Source: Avena insularis | Taxonomy: Eukaryota; Streptophyta; Magnoliopsida; Poales; Poaceae | Direction: 5' to 3' | Assembly: GCA_023614405.1 (NCBI GenBank) | Contig: CM042690.1 | Coordinates: 525,590,293 to 525,654,292, forward strand | Length of the DNA: 64,000 nt | In this document: positions 40,920 to 50,505 of the stretch, piece by piece | How the letters are laid out: every line of letters starts with the position of its first letter | Position numbering within the stretch: position 1 is the first letter of the stretch | Notes under the pieces: model-generated | Seen by the model: the letters and a program-made list of their open reading frames with translations, nothing else | Told to the model about the DNA's origin: nothing | Database searches by the model: none | Program-made: the position numbers and the translations under genes

Positions 40920-41102
40920 AACGAACTAATTGTACACGCCTGTACCGAGTTTCAGCGCCAGCTTGATACCCACAAGATCTTGTGCGCAAAACATGTTGCA
41001 CTTGGCACGGAGCATGAAAAGAGGGGTAATTTCCTCTCTTAACACCTCTCCGTTTCATTTGTTTCTGCCGAACTAACCTCCTTGTTCGGTTTTTTTTTGC
41101 AG

Positions 41103-42335
41103 CTGGGGTGGAGGCCGAAAACAAGATTATGCGGAAGAAGTTGGAGGAAATCTGAGGTATGTCTTCTTTCGGCCAACGTCGTTGTGTTTTCCATTCTTTC
41201 TTCTCCTTGGCTCGGCAAACATTCACTCCTCGGCTTTGCCGGGTCAACACACTATTTCAGCATCGCTTGAGGATAGTGTGCCCATGCCTGATATGATGTT
41301 GCATTTTCTCGAACAAGCAGGACAACATCAAGCCGAGCTGAAGAAAAAGGATGATGAGCTCGCCCTCCTCCGGACCAAGAATGACGAAATAGCTAAACTC
41401 AAGGTCGAGATGGAGAAGATGAAGGCCCAACATAAAACCGAGCTCCAGAAAGTTGGCCAGAACTTCACCGAAGAGCGTGAGCGCTTTACTCTCCAGATCT
41501 CCAAGGATCAGGACCTGCTCAAGGAATCCGAGGTCTAGCTTGGGTTGGCGCTCGCTGAGCTTGAACAACTTCGCCAGAGACGCGACAGTTGTATCAAGGA
41601 GTTGACCCGGATCCATTGCCATATCTCACGTAAGTTTCTTCTCCTTATCCGACATAGTTTTTCCGGGTTAGCTCAAATGCCTTTGCTTCAGCATCTTCCC
41701 TTTCCTTATTTTCAGGTAACTTTCCGGAGGGGACTGCCATCGCCAGTGCTGCTGTTGCTAAATTCCGCCAAGAGAGGGGTACTCCCATCGCTCCTGATGG
41801 TGAGAGCATCCCTTTAGATATGGAAGACCTATTGGTCAGCGTGTCGGCTCGGGTGGAAACTATTAAGAACTATGGGAAAGATCTCCTCGATGTTGCGGTC
41901 CGGATCTTCAACACATTCTGGACAAGTGAGGACGCTCCGTAAAGGATCACGCTCCTTGCCGACAAACTGATGGAGATTTAGACTCAACTTGACCTCTGGA
42001 GGGAATCCGCCGGGCGTGCCGCATCAGATACCCTTCTCCATTATATCCTTTCATGGTACGAGAAAATCGATTTGAGCCTCCTCACCCGTCGGTGCACCGG
42101 ATCCAAATGGACCGATGATCCGGAGTGGGTAGCTCGGCGCCAGGCTTGCGCCTATAGCCTCGTCGAATATTCTCCCGTCCACGACTGGGTTGAGGGACCG
42201 AGCTTTCTAGAATCCGGTGAAGAGGAGCATATGGAGAACGTGGAGGATGGGTCGGGCGATGATGGAGAAGATGCTGCTTCAGATATTGAAGACAGTGATG
42301 ATGACGCCAAACTTCCTCCTCCTGCCGCTCCTTAG
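41103..42335 (+). pseudogene. antisense gene of Tat Gypsy: coiled-coil and acidic C-terminal exons
   Basis: The acceptor at 41,101-41,102 follows a T-rich tract. The frame at 41,269-41,538 gives a heptad-like, charged coiled coil (AELKKKDDELALLRTKNDEI, then KVEMEKMKAQHKTELQKV) ended by a TAG. At 42,072-42,335 the last exon has WTDDPEWVARRQACAY and an acidic tail (GDDGEDAASDIEDSDDD). The layout of domain, linker, coiled coil and acidic end is usual for these Tat antisense proteins. Exon joins between 41,540 and 42,070 were not all resolved; a TAA near 41,941 and the TAG suggest decay. Confidence 0.55.
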
Positions 42336-42947
42336 TTGAAAAAAACTTGAAAATTTATTAGATCCCCGGTATGCCGGGTGCAATTGTATGCGGAATACAT
42401 GATATTTTGCTACTATGCTTGTATGCCGGATTAACTTGGGCGTAGTCCCCGAGTTTCATTTTCTTGTTCGTCCAATTCTCCGGCTTGATCTGTGTCTACC
42501 TTGATTCGGTTTTACGACTTACAAACCCGAGCCTCAAGAATCGTTTTAACAATACTAAGAAACTTTGAGGCTTGGATCAAAATAATTCAACATAATAGCT
42601 TGAAAGTAAATACGGGGTTAGTCCGAAAAAACAAACGTTAGCTGGAATAGGATCATTCCCTTAGTAGTTTTTCATGTGCTACGCAATTCCAAACTTGTTC
42701 CCTTGCTTGCCATGAAGCCAATTCTTGTTGGACAGCAGCAAGTCGAAGAGTTGGGTTTTTGGTGCTCACACATTACTAATCCGGGTTAAGTGAAACGAGT
42801 CATTCCAGCTAACGCATAAAGAGTGACAACAATCATTTATTAAGGCAGTCCCCGAGTTACTGCTCGAGGCTCCGCTATTTCATTGATAAGCTCATTGCCG
42901 ACATACATACCGACATATGAGATGACTCGGATACATACACTCCTTAG
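42336..42947. other. spacer between antisense gene and pol 3' end
   Basis: About 610 bases lie between the stop of the plus-strand antisense gene and the stop of the minus-strand pol. It would be the convergent 3' ends of both. No domain, repeat or clear terminator is seen. Confidence 0.5.
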
Positions 42948-43529
42948 CTAAGTGTAGAAGGGACGAAGTAGCGCTACATTCCACGGTCGCTTGGATTCCT
43001 CTCCGGACCTGTCCGCCTTGTTCTTTTCCTGTGGCTTTGCATCTATGAGATAGTAAGAATCATTGTGCAATGCTTTGCTCACAATAAATGGTCCTTCCCA
43101 TGGAGGGGATAATTTATGCATGCCAGCGGTACGCTGTACCAACCGGAGCACCAGATCGCCTTCCCGGAAGACTCGGGGGCACACTTTCCGGCTATGATAG
43201 CGTCAGAGATTTTGCTGATATATGGCGGATCCGACAAAGGCGCTTCTCGCTTCTTCCAGCAGATCAACATCATTTTGCCGGGCTTCTTGCACTTCGGCTT
43301 CTGTGTATTGGGTGACCCTAGGCGAATCATGCTCTATGTCGGCTGGTAATACAGCTTCTGCCGCATATACCAGAAATAATGGCGTGTAGCCTGTTGATCG
43401 ATTCGGAGTTGTTCTTAAACTCCACAATACTGCTGGTAGTTCTTCTATCCAGCACCCCGCTGATCTTTGCAGCGGCTCAATGAGCCGGGGTTTTATCCCG
43501 GATAACACTAATCCATTGGATCTTTCCAC
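42948..43529 (-). pseudogene. Gypsy integrase C-terminal part
   Basis: Two overlapping minus frames together cover the end of integrase. The frame at 43,203-43,529 starts at ERSNGL, where the third catalytic Glu of the D,D-E core lies, and runs through LRTTPNRSTGYTPLFLVYAAEAVLP, usual in plant Gypsy integrases. The frame at 42,948-43,184 has GDLVLR and PPWEGPF, the C-terminal binding region. The frame changes between them near 43,190, so the protein is broken. Confidence 0.8.
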
Positions 43530-43586
43530 TTGTCCTTTCGATGCGGGGTGGGCTACCGAGGCTATGTCGAGTCGGATTTTCTTATC

Positions 43587-44667
43587 TCAGCAGAATCGTG
43601 CAAATGCTCCTTCAGCAAAATTGGTGCCGTTATCAGTTATGATACTATGAGGATAACCGTATCTCAAGATGATGTCTTTGAGAAATGTCACAGCCGTAGC
43701 TCCATCACATTTTCTTATAGGCTTCACTTCAATCCATTTTGTAAACTTGTCCACCATGACCAGAATGTGCGCCATGTTTCCTCTTGCTGGTTTGAACGGG
43801 CCAACCATATCCAAGCACCACACAGCAAATGGCCATGTAATTGGTATGGTTTTGAGTTCCGACATAGGCATATGTGTCTTGGTATGCACTTTGACAACCA
43901 TTGCATTTTCTCACCAGATCTTCTGCTTGCTCCAAGGAACTTGGCCAATAGAATCCATGCCGGAACGCCTTTGCCACTAAGGCCCGGGATGGGGCGTGAT
44001 GCCCGCATTCTCCTTGGTGTATATCTCGGAGGATGTCAAGTCCTTCTTCCGGGTCAACACACCGCTGGAGGACATTGGTTACACTCCGTTTGTACAGCTC
44101 GGAATTGATGATTGTGTAAGCTTTGGCTCTCCTCTGAGTTTGCCTGGCTAGCACTTCCTCAGTGGGTAACGTTCCATCTTTCAAGAACTGGTATATAGGC
44201 AGTGGCCAAGGTGGTACTGCTCGCGCAGGGAACATCTCCTCATCAATTTCCATCCGATCCACCGGCATAACTTTAGCCGGATCACGCTGAACAATCCCCG
44301 GGTCTAGCGAGGTAGTCCCCGGGTTTGCCGAGGTAGTCCCCGGGTTTGCCGAGGTAGTCCCCGGGTTCGGCGTACTACCTCCCATGTCAATGTCCATGGG
44401 CTCAGCTCCGGATTCCGTGTTTTCTGGGACATAGATTAAATCGGTTCCTGGGGACGGCCTGATAGATGGTTTTCTGAGGTGCTCCAACGCAACACCCGGT
44501 GGAATTGCCTGTCGGGTCGATCCGAGCTTCGACAGCATGTCGGCAGCTTCGCTTTCCACGCGAGGTACATGATGAAATTCGCATCCCTCAAAGTAACCCG
44601 AGATTTTCTGCACATGAAATCTGTACAGTGCCATGTTTGGATCTAGGGCGTCCCACACTCTGGACAC
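43587..44667 (-). pseudogene. Gypsy integrase zinc finger and catalytic core, with RNase H tail
   Basis: The frame at 43,729-44,667 begins with the end of the second RNase H (HVPRVESEAADMLSKLGS). It passes through a linker and reaches the HHCC zinc finger (GHH...RKCNGCQ). The catalytic core is in another frame at 43,587-43,901 with LDMVGPF and TDNGTNF, giving the first two catalytic Asp. In the normal protein this is one chain that joins the cDNA to host DNA in the nucleus. A frameshift near 43,870-43,900 separates finger and core. Confidence 0.82.
44297..44374 (-). repeat. 21-bp repeat in pol linker
   Basis: About 3.7 units of 21 bases, encoding NPGTTSA repeats on the minus strand between RNase H and integrase. 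The unit length keeps the frame. Confidence 0.85.
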
Positions 44668-44942
44668 TTGTCAGACATTAGATCCGAGTCGCCAAAGCAG
44701 ATTATCCGACGTATGCCAATCTCCTTTACCACTTTGAGACCATGCACAAGAGCCTCGTACTCAGCGACATTGTTCGATGCCGCGAAATGGATCTGCAATA
44801 CGTACTTTAGCTGATCCTTCTTTGGCGAGGTAAGCACAACCCCGGCACCTAATCCGGTTTTGGTTTTCGATCCGTCAAAGTGCATCCTCCAAAGAGTTCG
44901 GATCCGTGGCGGTGGTTCAGATTGTACCTTGGCCCAATCCAC
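44643..44942 (-). pseudogene. Gypsy second (archaeal-type) RNase H
   Basis: The 99-codon frame shows MHFDGSKTKTG, AEYEALVHGL and FGDSDL, which supply the Asp, Glu and Asp of an RNase H active site, and the LQIHFAASNN stretch typical of the extra RNase H in Tat elements. Its normal role is to degrade RNA in the RNA-DNA hybrid. It runs out of frame at about 44,665, where the remaining part continues in the next frame. Confidence 0.85.
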
Positions 44943-44977
44943 AAAAAGTCCGCCATAGCACGACTTGATCGCTTCTC

Positions 44978-45187
44978 CTATCGCATCATGCCAGCGTATG
45001 GTGCTAGCTCAATTGCCCATTTCGCAATTCTGCCATTCGCATCTTTGTTACCCATTATCTCGGATATGGGGGCTTTGCATATCACTTTGATGGGATGCTC
45101 CTCAAAGTAGTGCTTTAACTTCTTTGCCGCCATATAAACTCCGTATGCCACCTTTTGAAAATGCGGTAGTTCTGTTTTGAGGCGCAT
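44978..45187 (-). pseudogene. Gypsy first RNase H fragment
   Basis: The frame encodes KVAYGVYMAAKKLKHYFEEH and NKDANGRIAKWAIEL, matching the C-terminal half of the RNase H that follows reverse transcriptase in Ty3/Gypsy Tat elements. The stretch 45,188-45,484 that should link it to reverse transcriptase is not open in one frame. Confidence 0.78.
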
Positions 45188-45484
45188 AATACCTTGCTCA
45201 AGTAATACACTCGCCTCTCGACCGACTTACCCTCTTCATCTCGCCCACTACAATCATCGCACTTACAACTCGGTTGGTTGCGGCTATGTAGAGCAACATT
45301 GGCTCCTTCGACAAGGAGAAGCTAACACCTGCAAAGGGCCAACATCTTTTTCAAGTGGGCAAAGCTTCATCGACAAGCGGCGTCCAAACGAATTTATCTC
45401 GATTTTTTCATGAGTTGGTAGAGAGGCGGTTTTCCCTAACCGACATACAAACCGACTCAACGACGCCAGGCATCCAGTGAACTT

Positions 45485-46255
45485 CTAGACGTCGTTGAGA
45501 CACTTCAGCAGCTCCATTCGTTTGATGGCTCGGATCTTAGTTGGATTAACCTCGATACCTCGGCTAGAGACGAGAAATCCGAGTAATTTTCCAGCCGGGA
45601 CACCGAAGGTGCATTTCTCCGGGTTAAGCTTCATCCGGAATCTCCTCAAGTTCGCGAATGTTTGCCTTATGTCATCAAGGAGCGTTGTGCTTTCCTTGGT
45701 CTTAATAACCACATCATCCACGTAGACTTGTACGTTTTGACCTATTTGATCGTGCAAACATTTTTGCATACATCTTTGGTACGTTGTTCTGCATTTCGTA
45801 AACCAAACGGCATAGTGCGATAGCAATAAGTTTCTGACGGGTAATAAAGGCAGTTTTATTTGATCATCCGGTTCGAGGTATCCGTGGAAACCAGAATAAG
45901 CGCCAATAAACGACAACAGTTCACATCCCGCGGTAGAGTCGATGACCTGATCTATCCTCGGCGGGAAATGGATCTTTGGACACGCCTTGTTTAGGTTCGT
46001 AATCGATACACATCGCCAAACCACTACCACGCTCGGATCATCCTTCTTCTTTTCTACCAGCACCGGATTAGAGAGCCAATCCGATACAACACTTCCATGA
46101 TAAATCCTGCTAGCAACCGAGCTATCTCCACCAACGACCTTTCTCCTATCCTCGGCGAAGCATCGGAGAGGCTGCTTCACCGCCTTGCTCGGTCTTACAT
46201 TCAAAGAGTGCTCGCCAACTCCTCGAACACCTTGCAAGTCCTGTGGACCAAGCAA
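45485..46255 (-). pseudogene. Gypsy reverse transcriptase
   Basis: The 256-codon frame contains SNPVLVEKKKD, ITNLNKACPK, PRIDQVIDSTAGCELLSF, the catalytic VYVDDVVIKT and NPEKCTFGVPAGKLLGFLVS, all reverse-transcriptase blocks of the Tat lineage. The block that usually reads LDAYSG is IGAYSG here, so a catalytic Asp appears replaced by Gly. The segment between this block and YVDD is also diverged. The first 60 or so codons do not look like reverse transcriptase, because the frame enters from a shifted region near 46,080-46,400. Probably inactive. Confidence 0.88.
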
Positions 46256-46408
46256 AATATCCCGATTCTCACGGAGGAAGTTGACGAGCTCGCTTCCTAT
46301 TTGTCGCTTAACCCGCCCCGATTGTCACGGACGCCCGAAACATGTTATACACTGCAATTTTCTTGGTGTCCTTCGCGGCTTGAAACGAAACACTTCCATG
46401 CGGCTTAC

Positions 46409-48622
46409 TTAACGCCGCATATATCGCTGTGGATGAGCTAAAGCCGCCACCTCTTGAATTTTTCTTTTCTCTTGGGCAATTACGAGTGACTCGGCTAGGT
46501 TAGACCCGGCTGAAGCGCACTCAATAGAACGTCGGAAATCCCCAGTGATAGTAATTGCTCCATTTGGCCCGGGCAACTTCATCTTCAGATAACTAACGTG
46601 GCAACTTGCCATGAATTTGCTTAGTGCTGGTCTCCCGAGTAATGCATGATACACGCTCTCCAAGTTTACCACCTCAAACTCCAGATTTTTAGTTCGGCAG
46701 TTATCCCTCGTACCGAATAGCACGTCGACCCGGACTTTGCCTATGGGCTCACAGGATATGCCTGGTACGATACCATGGAAAGTTGTTCTTGTAGCCTGGA
46801 GCATGTTCTCCGAGATGCCCAATTTGCGCATCGTATCCGCATACATGATGTTAATGCTACTGCCATTGTCGATTAGTACCTTGGAGAACCTCACATTAAT
46901 GTTTGGTCCAATGAACGTCGGATCTAACACTAGTGCATACGAGCCCGGACTTGGCATAAGCTTGGGGTGGTCTTTCACGCTCCAGGTAATTTCCTGGTCC
47001 GACCAAGACATATACCTCGTCACTGCAGGCATAAACGCGTTAACCTCCATATGTCGGTGCTGGAAGATTTTCCTATCTGTTTCCTCTGTTGTGAACACAC
47101 AATAGCTCTGGTGATGTTCCCTGTACTCATTTCTTCCCTCGTTTCCGGTGTACCTCTGATCCGGTTGTTGCTGGTTTTCCACCTGATGCACTGCATCCCT
47201 TCTCTCACTATTGTCATACCTCGGCGGAGGGGGAGGCAACATCAGTTGCTGCGTGTTTGCTCCGGAAAGCAATTGCTGCCGGGGTAACTCCTGCCGAGGT
47301 TGCTCATTCCGGGGTGCCTGAGCATTCCCCGAACCACCTTGTTCTATCTTACGCATCCACTCACATTGCCTCGTTGTGTGACCCGCCGGACTATTCGGAT
47401 TTGGCGTGTGAAATTTACACGGCTGGTCCAACATTGACTCATAGGTATACCTCAGACGATCTTTCTTTTCTTGCCATTGCTTCTTCTGCTCCGGAGTCCA
47501 CGTTTTCTTGCCATCGTTTTGAGGAGTCCATTGCCCTCCCGTTTTCTGGCGTTGGTTGCTCCCTGCTCCGGGCTGATCTTGATTCACGGTTGCAACTTGT
47601 TGCGAACCATATCGATGGTCCGGTCTATCGTCTCTCCTTTTTCCCCTGTAATCGTTCCTCCGGGATGACCCGGCTCCGTCCCTCGGATAGTACTCCTCAT
47701 TTGACTCGTTCGATGCGATCCTAGGTTGAGTCGGATCACCCAGAGCGTAAGAATCCGTGATCCGGATCATCTCTGCCAACGTGAGTGGCATTTTCCTTTG
47801 CAATTTCATCCACAACTCGCTGCCATATCTGCACCCTTGTGCGAACCATGCTATAGCCTGTGACTCTATGACTCCCTCACACGAGTTTCTCACGGTACAC
47901 CACCGGATCAAGAATTCACGGTCCGTTTCGTTAGATCTCTGCTTGCACATTGCCAGGGTCTGCGGTCTATTCGGTCTCTGATATGTACTTGAGAAGTTGC
48001 TGATAAACATTTCTTCAAAATCTATCCAACAATTGATGCTTCTAGGTGGCAAGTTATTCAGCCAAACCCTAGCTGGACCTTCCAACATTTGGGGTACATA
48101 TCGTACAGCCCATCTCAAGTTGCCAGTTGCGATTTTCACAGCTGTTGCGTAGTTTATCAGCCAATCCTCCGGCTTTGTACTGCCGTCATACGTCTTCGTG
48201 CCCCTGGGTAATTGGAAATTGGGTACTGGCGGTTCCTTCATGATCCGGGGTCCGAAGCACGCTGGACCCGGAGGACCTTGACATTCGATCTGTTCCGACC
48301 TATACAGGCGATCCAGTTTTAGCCTGGCGTCATCTGGCATCAAATCTCTGCTTCCCAATCTCGACCCTATCACGTGATAGTCCGGTCTTGCGTATCCCGC
48401 ATTTATCATCTCCGAGTCTCCGTCATTGTATCGGTCTTGCTCTCGTTGTGCTCCTCTCTGTTCCATACCACGGCCGGCACTTTGCTCTTGCCTTGGTGCA
48501 TTCCGCTGCTGCGGTTGACCCGCACCTGCCGAGTTTCGTTGTCCGGCATTGCCGTTGGCAGCATTCCCTTGACCGGCATTGCCTTGGTCGTGGTTACCAC
48601 GGCCAGCTTCACCTCGGCTCAC
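46409..48622 (-). pseudogene. Gypsy gag C-terminal part and protease
   Basis: 737 codons. Residues 8-48 are Gly/Asn/Gln-rich repeats. About 150-292 match the plant retrotransposon gag domain (WAVRYVPQMLEGPARVWLNN, EFLIRW). About 397-418 hold a Cys/His pattern (PCKFH...HTTRQC). About 582-690 are a retropepsin with VLIDNGSSINIM (active-site Asp) and LLGRPAL. Gag forms the particle and binds RNA; the protease cuts the polyprotein. The frame starts with a GTG only because a single TGA at 48,626-48,628 cuts it from the upstream gag part, with which it is in the same frame. At its end it must shift to reach reverse transcriptase. Confidence 0.88.
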
Positions 48623-48625
48623 ACT

Positions 48626-49480
48626 TCATCGATCGTCATTTTTTCGCATCTCTTTTTCTTTTCCCGCACGCGTTGGGTCGTACGGAACGATCTGCTTGTT
48701 CCGTCTGGCCGAGGTTACTACCTCCTCTCTTCTAGGGCCACCATGAGGCGATGATGCGGCTCCAGCGGATTTCTCCGGGTTACCCATCACCGAATGGACG
48801 ATCTTAGAAGCTCCAACTCTCTCCGGGTTACCTCTCAACAGATCCTCGTTCTGCCTGTTCGCGATCTGAACCAGCTCGTTAACCCGGTCTTGCTGTCTTT
48901 GACGGGCTTCACCTGTCAGACCCTCTAGCTCGGACGCCACGGCATCTGCTGCTCTGAGGTTCTTTGCCGGTGTACTGTACTTCGGCAACCCTACAAACAG
49001 ATAGTTTTCCGACCCTTCTGGTCCATCATCACCTTCTTTGTTCATCTCGCTTATGAGATCTTTCCCTTTGACCCTTACTGCATCAACCTTGTTTGCCTTC
49101 ACAGACGCCAGCGTCATGTTCAACGACTGCTGAGCCGCTGCTATTTTCTTTGCGCCCTCCAGTATCTTTCGCCAGGTCTCCTCTAGCTCGGCCTGTGCCT
49201 GAGCCAGATCTACCACTGCTGCCACCGGGTTAGCCATGTTATCCATAGCTTCCCTCAGCATGTTCTTAGGCCTCTCTAGTGGAGGACCCCTAGCTTTCCT
49301 CGGTGCCTTGGGCGTTACCTCCGGGTCTGGCGCTGGATCCTTGCTCATGCCCGCACCTGGTGCAGTCATCATCACCTCTGCATGGTCCGGGGAGCGAGCG
49401 ATACGCGCCACGCGAGCCACAGTGAGGGGCGGTTCTCCGGCATCGACGACGCGACCCGGATGAACGCAAGACACGTCCAC
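48626..49480 (-). pseudogene. Gypsy gag N-terminal part
   Basis: 284 codons ending in a TGA that lies in frame with the next gag segment, so gag and protease form about 1,024 codons broken by one stop. The region is Ala/Lys/Glu-rich with a helical stretch (AELEETWRKILEGAKKIAAA), without a named domain, as usual for the gag N-terminus in Tat elements. The start within 49,370-49,480 is uncertain. Confidence 0.75.
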
Positions 49481-49672
49481 AGCAACATAGACCCTGTGCG
49501 CACCGAGCTTGACGAAGAGGCCGTTGCGTGGAAGGGGGCGCGTGCCGAAGCAGCCAGCGTTGTCGCTGACGTAGTCCAGCGCTCCAAAGCGCTAAACGAG
49601 CCCGGAGATGATGCGTTCACCGGTGCCAATGAAGTTTCCCGTCCGGATCTTCACCCCTGCTAGCGCCGCTAG

Positions 49673-49689
49673 CCCCACGGTGGGCGCCA
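49673..49689 (-). other. Gypsy primer-binding site
   Basis: On the minus strand the bases two positions inside the 5' LTR read TGGCGCCCACCGTGGGG. The TGG start and GC-rich 17-mer fit a tRNA 3' end ending in CCA. I do not assign the tRNA. The same site with one change occurs in the element at 54,664-60,009. Confidence 0.75.
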
Positions 49690-49691
49690 AC

Positions 49692-50500
49692 TATCATGGT
49701 GGTGTCACGACAGATGACATGGATAGGCTAAAGGTGGGGACTAATATGCGCTAGGGGAATCCAGGGAGGGATAGTAGAGTGATTCTCTACACAGAAGCTT
49801 TGTATCGATGTTCAATCTCCAAGATTACAAGTGCTCCTCGAGCTATATTAACAAGATGAGGAAGAAGAAACTCTCTTACTCTTGCCTGCTAACTAGCCCA
49901 AGAACCCTAGATCCACTAGTATTCTCCTTGCTATGTATCTGAAAAAGACCCAACCCCCTTACCAGAACCCCAACCGCCCCTTATATAGAGGTGGTTCGGT
50001 CCTGGTCTAGGGCATACGTGGAGGCACATTCCTAATAATATGCCCCCTCCCAAAGTAGTAACCCGACAGGGGTGCTTTTCCCCCGCGTCACACTTGCTTT
50101 AGTGACGTAGCCTCTGCGGCGCCTGCGTCAGCCGACGTGAGCATCGTCACCCTTGTCGGCCATGATCCGGTGGTCCTGCCCTTGCTTTATTCGCTCATCC
50201 AGTATGCACCGGGCCTTCTTTTTGACCAGAGAGATTCCTTCCTTCTCCTAGAAGCCAAACATGGATCCGGATCACAGTTGATCCGGCCACACCTGTTCCT
50301 GCATATAAGCTAGACAAGTATCTCTGACTTACTCCTTGAGTCGGACGAGACAATGTTAGGCGACCCTCATGGTCCGAGTTACTCCGTGATCCGGCCTGCC
50401 TTGAGGTGACTCGGCTAGCAACCACTTTGACCTTGCCGGACCTCGGCTAACTCGGCCCTTATACCCCGGAGTGACCCTACCCGGGGTTATCCCCCCAACA
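49692..50500 (-). repeat. Gypsy LTR (5' LTR in element orientation)
   Basis: This is an 809-base partner of 36,529-37,323. On the plus strand it starts TATCATGG instead of TGTCGTGG, so the terminal TG...CA of this end is mutated on one side. It ends CCCCCAACA before the target duplication CATGA. Confidence 0.92.
49981..49988 (-). promoter_or_regulatory. Gypsy LTR TATA box
   Basis: CTATATAA on the minus strand, preceded by ACCACCT and followed by a G-rich stretch. It is present at the same place in the other LTR (36,819-36,826). Direction and position suit the element's gag-pol transcript. Confidence 0.65.
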
Positions 50501-50505
50501 CATGA
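50501..50505. other. target-site duplication of Gypsy element, right
   Basis: CATGA directly follows the LTR end and continues as a normal satellite monomer (CATGAACCACATATGG). Confidence 0.92.

Larger units (their letters stand above)
36529..50500 (-). mobile_element. Ty3/Gypsy Tat-lineage LTR retrotransposon inserted in the satellite
   Basis: This is a complete 13,972-base element between perfect 5-base target duplications. It is read on the minus strand: 5' LTR 49,692-50,500, primer site 49,673-49,689, gag and protease 49,480-46,409, reverse transcriptase and RNase H 46,255-44,978, a second RNase H 44,942-44,643, integrase 44,667-42,948, then an antisense gene on the plus strand (38,100-42,335) and 3' LTR 36,529-37,323. 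A second, archaeal-type RNase H and an antisense extra frame are known traits of the plant Tat lineage. LTRs differ by roughly 4-5% by eye, so the insertion is not recent. Pol carries several frameshifts; the element looks dead on its own. Confidence 0.93.
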
